Shown here in pieces: positions 1 to 6,835 of a stretch of DNA of 6,835 nucleotides. Numbering within the stretch: position 1 is the stretch's first letter; each line of letters opens with the position of its first letter. The stretch comes from an uncultured Burkholderiales bacterium (lineage in GTDB: Bacteria; Pseudomonadota; Gammaproteobacteria; Burkholderiales; Burkholderiaceae): NCBI GenBank assembly GCA_903845315.1, contig CAIMWY010000369.1, forward strand, positions 1-6,835, written 5' to 3'. The position numbers and the translations under genes are program-made. The notes below the pieces were generated by a model that was not told the DNA's origin, did not search any database, and worked only from the letters and a program-made list of their open reading frames with translations.

Positions 1-2175
1 CCAAACATCTTCGCCATTGCCACGGGCATTGAAGAGCACGACAACTATGCGGTGGACTTCATCGAAGCCACGCGCTGGATCAAACACAATTTGCCCGGCG
101 CCAAGGTGAGTGGCGGTGTGTCGAATGTGTCGTTCAGTTTTCGTGGCAACGACCCGGTGCGCGAAGCCATCCACACCGTGTTTCTGTTCCACGCGATCAA
201 AGCCGGCATGGACATGGGCATCGTCAATGCCGGCATGGTGGGCGTCTACGACGACTTAGAACCCACGCTGCGCGAGCGGGTGGAAGACGTGGTGTTGAAC
301 CGCACACCGAAGTACAAAGACGGCGAGGAACACCTCACCCCTGGTGAGCGCTTGATTGAGGTGGCCGAAAGCGCCAAAGGCGCCGCCAAGGACGACAGCG
401 CCAAACTCGCTTGGCGTGGCACGCCTGATGCGCCCGTGACGGTCGAGGCGCGTCTGAGCCACGCACTGGTGCACGGCATCACCGAGTTCATCAACGATGA
501 CACCGAAGAAGCCTACCAAGTGATTTTGGCCAAGGGCGGGCGCCCCTTGCATGTGATTGAAGGGCCGTTGATGGACGGCATGAACGTGGTGGGCGATTTG
601 TTTGGCCAAGGCAAGATGTTCTTGCCCCAGGTGGTCAAGAGCGCCCGCGTGATGAAGCAGGCGGTGGCGCATTTGGTGCCCTACATCGAAGAAGAAAAAC
701 GCTTGCAAGCTGCTGCCGGTGAAGACGTGAAAGCCAAGGGCAAGATCGTCATGGCCACCGTCAAAGGTGATGTGCACGACATTGGCAAAAACATCGTCAC
801 TGTGGTCTTGCAGTGCAACAACTACGAAGTGGTGAACATGGGCGTGATGGTGCCTTGCCATGAAATTTTGGCCAAAGCCAAAGAAGAAAACGCGGACATC
901 ATTGGCCTGTCGGGCCTGATCACGCCCTCGCTGGAAGAAATGCAGTACGTCGCCGGCGAAATGCAAAAAGACGACTACTTCCGCAGCCGCATGATGCCGC
1001 TGATGATTGGCGGCGCCACCACCAGCCGTGTGCACACCGCTGTAAAAATTGCCCCGCATTACGAAGGCCCCGTGGTCTATGTGCCCGACGCTTCGCGCAG
1101 CGTGAGCGTGGCGCAAGGCTTGCTGTCGGACCACGCTGCCAACTACATTGCCGAGTTGAATGCCGACTACGCCAACGTGCGCGAACAACACGCCAACAAA
1201 AAACAAACGCCTTTGGTCACGCTGGCGCAAGCGCGTGCCAATGCCACGCCCATCAGCTGGGACGCGTACAAACCTGCGCAGCCTAAATTCATTGGGCGGC
1301 GGGTGTTCAAAAACTTTGACCTCGCCGAGTTAGAAAAGTACATCGACTGGGCGCCGTTTTTCCAAACCTGGGATTTGGCCGGACCTTACCCCGCCATCTT
1401 GGACGACGCGGTGGTCGGTGTCGAAGCCAAAAAGGTGTTCGCCGATGGCCAGTCGATGCTCAAAAAAATCATTGCCAACCGTTGGCTCACCGCCAACGCC
1501 GTGGTGGGCTTGTACCCGGCGCAGCGCGTGGGCGACGACATCGTGTTGTATGCCGACGAAAGCCGCCAACAGGCGGTGATGACTTGGCATGGTTTGCGCC
1601 AGCAAACCGTCAAGCCACAAGGTCGACCCAACCGCTGCCTGGCCGACTTTGTGGCGGACCCAACCCAAGCCGCCGATTACGTGGGCTTGTTTGCGGTGAC
1701 GGCGGGCATTGGCACTGAGAAGCAAGAAAAGCGCTTCATCGACGCGCACGACGATTACTCGGCGATTTTGTTCAAGGCCTTGGCCGACCGCTTGGCCGAA
1801 GCTTTTGCCGAATGCATGCATCAGCGCGTGCGCACCGACTTGTGGGGTTATGCCCCCCATGAGTCCTTGAGCAATGCCGAGCTCATCCAAGAAAAATACC
1901 AGGGCATTCGTCCAGCACCCGGCTACCCGGCATGCCCCGACCACAGCGCCAAGCAAGCCATGTTTGAGCTCTTGCAATGCGCCGACATCGGCATGGGCGT
2001 GACCGAGAGTTTGGCCATGACACCTGCAGCCAGTGTGAGCGGTTTTTATTTGGCGCATCCGGATGCGACCTACTTCAACGTGGGCCGCATTGGCGACGAT
2101 CAGGTGAATGACTTGGCGCAGCGCCAGGCCGTGACGGTGAAAGACCTCTCGCGTTTGCTGGCGCCCAACCTGTAA
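1..2175 (+). CDS. metH: Cobalamin-dependent methionine synthase MetH, C-terminal part (5' end outside window)
   Basis: This enzyme transfers a methyl group from 5-methyltetrahydrofolate through methylcobalamin to homocysteine, making methionine in the cytoplasm. The frame is open from the first base, and 724 residues are visible. Codons 1-85 are the end of the pterin-binding domain, followed by the four-helix cap and the Rossmann cobalamin domain. The cobalt-ligand motif DVHDIGKN has its histidine at codon 259. It matches E. coli His759, and Asp257 and Ser310 complete the known triad (constant offset of 500). The C-terminal part is the AdoMet-binding reactivation domain. It shows Asp449, Glu600 and Arg637 in [12 protein letters not shown], matching E. 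coli Asp946, Glu1097 and Arg1134. The TAA stop gives the usual C-terminus. The GTG at 52 lies inside the domain and is not a start. About 500 residues are missing to the left. In many Burkholderiales the homocysteine domain is a separate gene, which cannot be judged here. The gene appears intact and functional. Confidence 0.97.
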   Translation, partial: PNIFAIATGIEEHDNYAVDFIEATRWIKHNLPGAKVSGGVSNVSFSFRGNDPVREAIHTVFLFHAIKAGMDMGIVNAGMVGVYDDLEPTLRERVEDVVLNRTPKYKDGEEHLTPGERLIEVAESAKGAAKDDSAKLAWRGTPDAPVTVEARLSHALVHGITEFINDDTEEAYQVILAKGGRPLHVIEGPLMDGMNVVGDLFGQGKMFLPQVVKSARVMKQAVAHLVPYIEEEKRLQAAAGEDVKAKGKIVMATVKGDVHDIGKNIVTVVLQCNNYEVVNMGVMVPCHEILAKAKEENADIIGLSGLITPSLEEMQYVAGEMQKDDYFRSRMMPLMIGGATTSRVHTAVKIAPHYEGPVVYVPDASRSVSVAQGLLSDHAANYIAELNADYANVREQHANKKQTPLVTLAQARANATPISWDAYKPAQPKFIGRRVFKNFDLAELEKYIDWAPFFQTWDLAGPYPAILDDAVVGVEAKKVFADGQSMLKKIIANRWLTANAVVGLYPAQRVGDDIVLYADESRQQAVMTWHGLRQQTVKPQGRPNRCLADFVADPTQAADYVGLFAVTAGIGTEKQEKRFIDAHDDYSAILFKALADRLAEAFAECMHQRVRTDLWGYAPHESLSNAELIQEKYQGIRPAPGYPACPDHSAKQAMFELLQCADIGMGVTESLAMTPAASVSGFYLAHPDATYFNVGRIGDDQVNDLAQRQAVTVKDLSRLLAPNL

Positions 2176-2222
2176 CCCGAGGGCTGACGGGCACTGGGCT
2201 TGCCGCACAGGTCTTTCAAAAC

Positions 2223-2255
2223 AAGAAGGGCGCTCAGCGAGCGCCCTTCTTATTT
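2223..2255. terminator. Bidirectional intrinsic terminator between metH and psiF
   Basis: A perfect 13-bp stem (AAGAAGGGCGCTC at 2223-2235, its complement at 2239-2251) closes a three-base loop AGC. On the + strand it is followed by TTATTTG. On the - strand it is followed by a T-rich stretch, CTTGTTTTG. It lies 47 bases after the metH stop and 17 bases after the psiF stop (read leftward), so one hairpin can end both convergent transcripts. The stem is strong, but the T-tracts are interrupted. The call rests on structure and position. Confidence 0.9.
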
Positions 2256-2268
2256 GGGTCGTGGGGGG

Positions 2269-2583
2269 TTAACTCTTGAGGCAAGCGCTCATCTTTTGTT
2301 TGCGCTCATCGCCTTTGAGGCCAGTGGCCTCCTCGTTACAGCGTTTCATCTTGTTTTGTTGTGATCCTGCGCCTTTGGATTTGGCCGTTTCTGTGTCGGC
2401 GGCAGGCGCTTTGGCGCTTAGACACTCTTTCATGAAGGCTTTGCGCTCGTCGCCTTTTTTGCCCTCGGCCTCTTTGTTGCACGTGGCCATTTTGTTGGGC
2501 TTGGCAGGTTTTTCATTGTCGGCCCAAGCCGCGTTGCAGACCAAGGCGCACGTCAAGGTGGTCATCAGCACCAGTTTATTCAT
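2269..2583 (-). CDS. psiF: Small secreted PsiF-repeat protein
   Basis: A 104-residue exported protein of the PsiF family. The E. coli namesake is a phosphate-starvation-inducible protein beside phoA, and its biochemical function is unknown. The start is the ATG at 2583, preceded by GGAGA, rather than a longer upstream reading that lacks a signal peptide at its front. Residues 1-21 are a signal peptide (MNK, hydrophobic core, cleavage likely after AAWA), so the product should be periplasmic. Two 26-residue PsiF repeats follow, at residues 30-55 and 77-102. Each has the pattern NKM..CN.EA...KGDERK...CL, with two cysteines 19 apart (35/54 and 82/101), which suggests one disulfide per repeat. A lysine- and alanine-rich linker separates them. 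Length and two-repeat design match the E. coli protein. Cysteines in the signal region do not form a good lipobox, so it is probably soluble. Neither a convincing Pho box nor a phosphate gene is visible nearby, so phosphate control is unproven. Confidence 0.88.
   Translation of the reverse strand: MNKLVLMTTLTCALVCNAAWADNEKPAKPNKMATCNKEAEGKKGDERKAFMKECLSAKAPAADTETAKSKGAGSQQNKMKRCNEEATGLKGDERKQKMSACLKS
2278..2355 (-). repeat. PsiF repeat 2 (coding)
   Basis: This encodes residues 77-102 of the PsiF protein. It is the second copy of the 26-residue unit and resembles the copy at 2419-2496 in both protein and DNA (for example TTTGCGCTC.TCGCCTTT on the + strand in each). This looks like an old internal duplication. 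Confidence 0.8.
2419..2496 (-). repeat. PsiF repeat 1 (coding)
   Basis: This encodes residues 30-55 of the PsiF protein, the first 26-residue unit with the GDERK core and a cysteine pair 19 residues apart. Confidence 0.8.
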
Positions 2584-2612
2584 GGCATCTCTCCGTAGTT
2601 TGTAAGTGAATC

Positions 2613-2635
2613 CTGCTTGCAACCCTTGCAAGCAG
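2613..2635 (-). promoter_or_regulatory. Perfect 10-bp inverted repeat upstream of psiF
   Basis: CTGCTTGCAA and TTGCAAGCAG flank a CCC spacer, a perfect 10-bp dyad 29 bases upstream of the psiF ATG. On the - strand it is followed by GGATTCAC, so there is no T-tract and it is not a standard terminator. It could be a hairpin in the psiF leader, a roadblock to read-through from comM, or an operator. The rest of the 126-bp comM-psiF gap (2584-2709) shows only weak promoter-like sequence. Function is not determined. Confidence 0.5.
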
Positions 2636-2709
2636 AGACAAATTCAAACAGGCGGTGAGCACGCAAAGAGCACATGGCACACAGATAAAAAGTGAGCGAC
2701 ACGCAAGAC

Positions 2710-4257
2710 TCATTGCGATGACAGAACCCTGCGGTATTGCACGGCTTCTGCCACGTGCGCGGTATGCACCGCCTGCGACTCAGCCAAATCCGCGATGGTG
2801 CGTGCCACACGCAACACGCGATGGGTGCTGCGGCTAGACCAACCCAGCTTGTTAGCAGCTGCATTTAAAAACGCATGGGCGGGCTTGTCCAGACGAACTT
2901 GCGCATCCAAGGTCTGTCCTTGCAAGGCTTGGTTGGTAAAGCCTTGCCGATCGATGGCGCGTGCATGGGCGTGCAAGCAACGCTGACGCACGGAAGCGGT
3001 TGTTTCGTTGGGCGTGGCTTGCATCAACACCTCAGCAGACAGGGCGGGTACTTCAACTTGCAAATCGATGCGGTCGAGCAGCGGGCCGCTCAGCTTGGCT
3101 TGGTAGCGCGCCACTTGGTCGGGCGTGCAGCGACAGGCTTTCACCGCCGACCCTAAGTGACCGCAGGGGCAGGGGTTCATGGCGGCAATCAGCTGAAAGC
3201 GCGCTGGAAACTCTGCCTGCATGGCTGCGCGTGACAGCGTGATGCGCCCGCCCTCCAGGGGTTCGCGCAAGGCCTCTAGGGCGCGTCTGGGGAACTCGGG
3301 CAACTCGTCCAAAAACAGCACGCCGTGGTGGGCGAGAGAAATCTCCCCCGGTCGCGGTGGCGAGCCGCCGCCCACCAAGGCCACCGAGGTGGCGGTGTGA
3401 TGCGGGCTGCGGGTGGGACGTTGCATCCACTGCGCCAACTCGAAGCGTCCTGCCAAGCTCGCGATGGCGGCGCTCTCGAGGGCTTCGTCCAGTGTCATCT
3501 CGGGCAGCAAGGCGGCAAAGCGCTGCGCCAACATGGACTTGCCGGTGCCCGGCGGCCCAATGAGCAACAGCGAGTGACCACCGGCCGCCGCAATCTCTAA
3601 GGCGCGCCTTGGAATGGCTTGTCCTTTGACGTCTGCCAAATCAGGGCCACTTTCGACACGAGCGTAACTGACAGTTTGAGGCCAAAGACGGGCCCAACCC
3701 TCGTCGCCATTGCTTTCGATGTTGGGTGGCTGGGCGTCTGGTTTGACAAAGTGCGCCACCACATGTTTCAAATGGTGTGCGCGGTACACCTCGGTTGTGG
3801 GCACCAAGGCGGCTTCTTCAGCACTGCTGGGGGGCAACACCAAGCGCGTGCGCACCCCCGCGCCGTGCAAGGCCAAGCCCATGGCCAGGGCCCCGCGCAC
3901 CGGGCGCAACTCACCCGACAGAGACAACTCGCCGGCAAACTCGTGCAAGGCCAAGGCGGCAGTGTCTAACAAACCACTGGCCGCCAAGATGCCCAATGCA
4001 ATGGGCAAATCAAAACGGCCCGAGTCTTTGGGTAAATCCGCTGGCGCCAAGTTGACGGTGATGCGCTTGTTGCTGGGAAATTCAAGCCCCGAGTTTTGAA
4101 TGGCGCAGCGCACCCGCTCGCGCGCCTCTTTGACTTCGGTATCGGCCAAGCCCACCAAGGTGAAGCTGGGCAGTCCGTTGGCCAAATGCACTTCCACCGT
4201 CACCGCCGGGGCATGCAAGCCCAAAAGCGCACGGCTGTGAATCAAAGCAAGCGTCAT
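2710..4257 (-). CDS. comM: ComM/YifB-family AAA+ ATPase, branch-migration helicase of natural transformation
   Basis: A 515-residue cytoplasmic protein. Characterised ComM proteins form hexameric rings that drive branch migration, helping incoming single-stranded DNA integrate during transformation. Residues 1-170 form the Lon-protease-like/ChlI N-terminal domain (starting MTLALIHSRALLG, with GLP.FT.VGLAD at 28-39). Residues 205-400 form the Mg-chelatase-type AAA+ module, with Walker A GPPGTGKS at 234-241, Walker B VLFLDE at 313-318, a sensor asparagine in AAMNPCPCG at 361, and LLDRIDL at 393-399 with a candidate arginine finger. Four cysteines (363, 365, 375, 377) form the usual metal-binding-like insert. 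The C-terminal helical domain ends with RSTHRVLRVARTIADL (476-491). The ATG at 4257 was chosen because family members begin here and AG-rich GAAAGAAG precedes it; a 20-residue longer reading has no family support. All key residues are present, so the gene appears intact. It is transcribed away from the nitrogen operon. Other transformation genes are not in view. Confidence 0.95.
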   Translation of the reverse strand: MTLALIHSRALLGLHAPAVTVEVHLANGLPSFTLVGLADTEVKEARERVRCAIQNSGLEFPSNKRITVNLAPADLPKDSGRFDLPIALGILAASGLLDTAALALHEFAGELSLSGELRPVRGALAMGLALHGAGVRTRLVLPPSSAEEAALVPTTEVYRAHHLKHVVAHFVKPDAQPPNIESNGDEGWARLWPQTVSYARVESGPDLADVKGQAIPRRALEIAAAGGHSLLLIGPPGTGKSMLAQRFAALLPEMTLDEALESAAIASLAGRFELAQWMQRPTRSPHHTATSVALVGGGSPPRPGEISLAHHGVLFLDELPEFPRRALEALREPLEGGRITLSRAAMQAEFPARFQLIAAMNPCPCGHLGSAVKACRCTPDQVARYQAKLSGPLLDRIDLQVEVPALSAEVLMQATPNETTASVRQRCLHAHARAIDRQGFTNQALQGQTLDAQVRLDKPAHAFLNAAANKLGWSSRSTHRVLRVARTIADLAESQAVHTAHVAEAVQYRRVLSSQ

Positions 4258-4278
4258 GTTCTTCTTTCGGTACACAAA

Positions 4279-4293
4279 GCCCCAAAGCGGGGC
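4279..4293 (-). other. Short GC hairpin in the comM leader, possible attenuator
   Basis: GCCCC and GGGGC flank a five-base loop 21 bases before the comM start. On the - strand the stem is followed by TTTGTGT, giving a weak terminator-like shape. It could limit read-through into comM or be incidental. The stem is only 5 bp, so confidence is low. Confidence 0.25.
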
Positions 4294-4309
4294 GATTAAG
4301 TGAAAAGGC

Positions 4310-4326
4310 TGCACCAAGATAGTGCC
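4310..4326. promoter_or_regulatory. NtrC-type binding site (enhancer) upstream of the torF-glnK-amtB promoter
   Basis: TGCACCAAGATAGTGCC contains the NtrC dyad GCAC-N7-GTGC. It is close to the classical glnA enhancer half-sites TGCACC...GGTGC, with one half perfect and the other carrying A for G. Its centre lies about 117 bp upstream of the predicted start at 4435, in the range where NtrC enhancers act on sigma-54 promoters. A weaker partner, TGCATCACTTTGGGTTT at 4353-4369, lies 43 bp away (about four helical turns). The 4310-4326 site is also 53 bases upstream of the comM start codon. Binding is inferred from sequence only. Confidence 0.75.
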
Positions 4327-4407
4327 TGAAAATAAGGGGGTGTTCAGGCTACTGCATCACTTTGGGTTTTGGGGTAGCCGCTGTGAACACTTTTGTGCGC
4401 TTCAACC

Positions 4408-4424
4408 CTGGCACGGACCCTGCA
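4408..4424 (+). promoter_or_regulatory. Sigma-54 (RpoN) promoter for torF-glnK-amtB
   Basis: CTGGCACGGACCCTGCA matches the -24/-12 consensus YTGGCACGRNNNTTGCW with one mismatch (C for T in the -12 box). The invariant GG (4410-4411) and GC (4422-4423) are exactly ten bases apart. Transcription would begin near 4435, leaving a leader of about 30 bases before torF. The match, the correct orientation, the NtrC-like site upstream and the nitrogen genes downstream support one another. Confidence 0.85.
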
Positions 4425-4464
4425 TAGCAGATACGTGCCCTTATCTTTTCATGGAGAAAATCAA

Positions 4465-5608
<1,144 letters not shown>

Positions 5609-5645
5609 TCGTGTCGCACAGACTCCCTTTTTGAAAGACCTCATC

Positions 5646-6835
5646 ATGAAAAAACTGCTTGCCTCCCTCGCCCTCGGGCTGGGCCTGTTGCTTGGCGGCG
5701 CTGCCGTCATGGCGCAGACCGCAGCCGCTCCTGCCGCTGAAGCCAAGGCCACCGCGCCCGCCGCTGCGACAGCCGCTGCGGCCCCTGCTGCTGCCGAAGC
5801 TGCACCTGTTCCTGTGCCAAACAAAGGCGACACCGCTTGGATGACCGTGGCCACCGTGCTCGTGATTCTGATGACCATTCCTGGCTTGGCTTTGTTCTAC
5901 GGCGGCTTGGTTCGCAGCAAGAACATGTTGTCCGTGTTGATGCAGGTGTTTGTGGTGACCTCGCTGATTTACGTCTTGTGGGTGCTCTACGGCTACACCT
6001 TGACGTTCACCGCAGGCAACCCGTTCATCGGAAGCTTGGACAAGTTGTTCTTCAAAGGCATCACGCCCGACTCCATTGCTGCCACGTTCAGCAAAGGTGT
6101 GGTGATTCCTGAGTTGACCTTTGCCGCCTTCCAAGCCACCTTTGCTGCTATCACGTGCACACTGATCGTGGGTGCATTCGCTGAACGTGCTCGCTTCTCT
6201 GCTGTGCTGTTGTTCTGCGCTTTGTGGTTCACCTTCAGCTACATGCCTGTGGCCCACATGGTTTGGTATTGGGACGGCCCTGACGCCATCACCGACGCCG
6301 CTTCTTTGGAAACCGTGACAGCTGCTGCGGGTTGGTTGTGGGCCAAGGGCGCACTCGACTTCGCCGGCGGAACGGTGGTGCACATCAATGCTGCGATGGC
6401 TGGCTTGGTGGGTGCCTATGTGATCGGCAAGCGCACGGGTTATGGCAAAGAGTCCATGGCACCGCACAGCTTGACCTTGACCATGGTCGGCGCATCGCTG
6501 CTGTGGGTGGGTTGGTTCGGGTTCAACGCAGGTTCCAACTTGGAAGCCAATGGCGTGACCGCTCTGGCCTTTGTCAACACCCTGGTAGCAACCGCTGCTG
6601 CAACCCTGAGCTGGATCACCGGTGAGTCTTTGTCCAAAGGCAAGGCCTCCATGTTGGGCGCTGCATCAGGTGCTGTGGCTGGTTTGGTCGCCATCACCCC
6701 AGCATGCGGTTTCGTGGGCCCCATGGGCGCCATCGTGATCGGTTTGCTGGCCGGCTTCTTGTGCCTGTGGGGTGTCAATGGCCTCAAGCGCATGCTCGGT
6801 GCTGACGACTCGCTCGACGTGTTTGGCGTCCACGG
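5646..6835 (+). CDS. amtB: Ammonium transporter AmtB (3' end outside window)
   Basis: A trimeric inner-membrane ammonium channel; 396 residues are visible before the window ends. Residues 1-23 are a signal peptide (cleavage likely after VMA), followed by an Ala/Pro-rich linker at 24-58 and the transporter fold starting near 63. The first membrane segment carries MTIPGLALFYGGL. Functional residues can be placed against E. coli AmtB: Phe166 (Phe107) and Trp207 (Trp148) of the outer gate, Asp238 (Asp160) and His246 (His168) in DFAGGTVVH, Trp290 (Trp212) in WFGFNAGS, and His396 (His318) as the last full codon. The two pore histidines are 150 residues apart, as in E. coli. About 19 extra residues lie between Trp207 and Asp238. 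The start ATG is 37 bases after glnK and has only a weak AG-rich ribosome site, so translation may depend on glnK. The missing part includes the C-terminal tail that contacts GlnK. Confidence 0.96.
   Translation, partial: MKKLLASLALGLGLLLGGAAVMAQTAAAPAAEAKATAPAAATAAAAPAAAEAAPVPVPNKGDTAWMTVATVLVILMTIPGLALFYGGLVRSKNMLSVLMQVFVVTSLIYVLWVLYGYTLTFTAGNPFIGSLDKLFFKGITPDSIAATFSKGVVIPELTFAAFQATFAAITCTLIVGAFAERARFSAVLLFCALWFTFSYMPVAHMVWYWDGPDAITDAASLETVTAAAGWLWAKGALDFAGGTVVHINAAMAGLVGAYVIGKRTGYGKESMAPHSLTLTMVGASLLWVGWFGFNAGSNLEANGVTALAFVNTLVATAAATLSWITGESLSKGKASMLGAASGAVAGLVAITPACGFVGPMGAIVIGLLAGFLCLWGVNGLKRMLGADDSLDVFGVH

Noticed and set aside
52..54. GTG at 52 as the start of metH
   Set aside because: The frame is open and homologous to MetH from base 1 onward, so this codon is internal valine.
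256..1230. Long open frame on the - strand opposite metH
   Set aside because: It is rich in His, Phe, Val and Gln as expected from an antisense reading of GC-biased codons, and resembles no family. The + strand frame is an unmistakable MetH.
1330..2208. Second long - strand frame opposite metH
   Set aside because: Same shadow pattern. It would also run through the terminator region's opposite side without a ribosome site or recognisable domain.
2536..2550. Lipoprotein signal in the PsiF protein (Cys12 or Cys16)
   Set aside because: Residues before either cysteine do not fit a lipobox, and a clear AWA signal-peptidase I site follows.
2675..2700. Possible Pho box upstream of psiF (ATCTGT half on the - strand)
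   Set aside because: Only one half-site matches. The adjoining half fits about one of nine consensus positions, so phosphate control cannot be claimed.
2684..2715. Possible comM terminator (CGCAA...TTGCG followed by TTTTT on the - strand)
   Set aside because: The stem is only 5 bp, overlaps the comM stop, and the T-run starts about 11 bases after it, too far for an intrinsic terminator.

Overview
The window looks like a core chromosomal segment of a Gram-negative betaproteobacterium, most likely Burkholderiales and probably a Comamonadaceae-type freshwater or soil bacterium. This placement is inferred from protein character and gene company: a TorF-type porin next to a P-II gene and amtB, a ComM with a typical proteobacterial layout, and moderately high-GC coding sequence with frequent TTG leucine codons. 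No transposase, integrase, phage gene, tRNA, rRNA or CRISPR array was seen. Every stretch longer than 40 bases without a gene is described below.

Layout from left to right. (1) The C-terminal part of cobalamin-dependent methionine synthase (metH, + strand) enters from the left edge and ends at 2175. Its cobalamin, triad and reactivation residues are intact. (2) A perfect 13-bp terminator hairpin, usable from both sides, separates it from a convergent small secreted PsiF-repeat protein (- strand). (3) Upstream of psiF, also on the - strand, lies comM, the ring helicase of natural transformation. A 126-bp gap with a strong hairpin separates the two genes. (4) A 207-bp divergent region lies between comM and the rightward genes. 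It carries a near-consensus sigma-54 promoter and, about 115 bp upstream of the predicted transcript start, a very good NtrC-type dyad. (5) The rightward cluster is a TorF-family outer-membrane porin, the P-II regulator glnK and the ammonium transporter amtB. amtB runs off the right edge just after its second pore histidine.

Read together, the right half is a nitrogen-scavenging operon. Under nitrogen limitation NtrC and sigma-54 would switch on a porin in the outer membrane, an ammonium channel in the inner membrane, and the P-II protein that plugs the channel when nitrogen is plentiful. The porin's place in this operon is the least understood part. The left half is ordinary housekeeping: methionine synthesis, a DNA-uptake helicase and a small periplasmic protein. 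I see no evidence for a wholly new system. The most useful observations are the sigma-54/NtrC control region shared with the divergent comM gene, the porin placed under nitrogen control, and the lineage-specific additions to AmtB.
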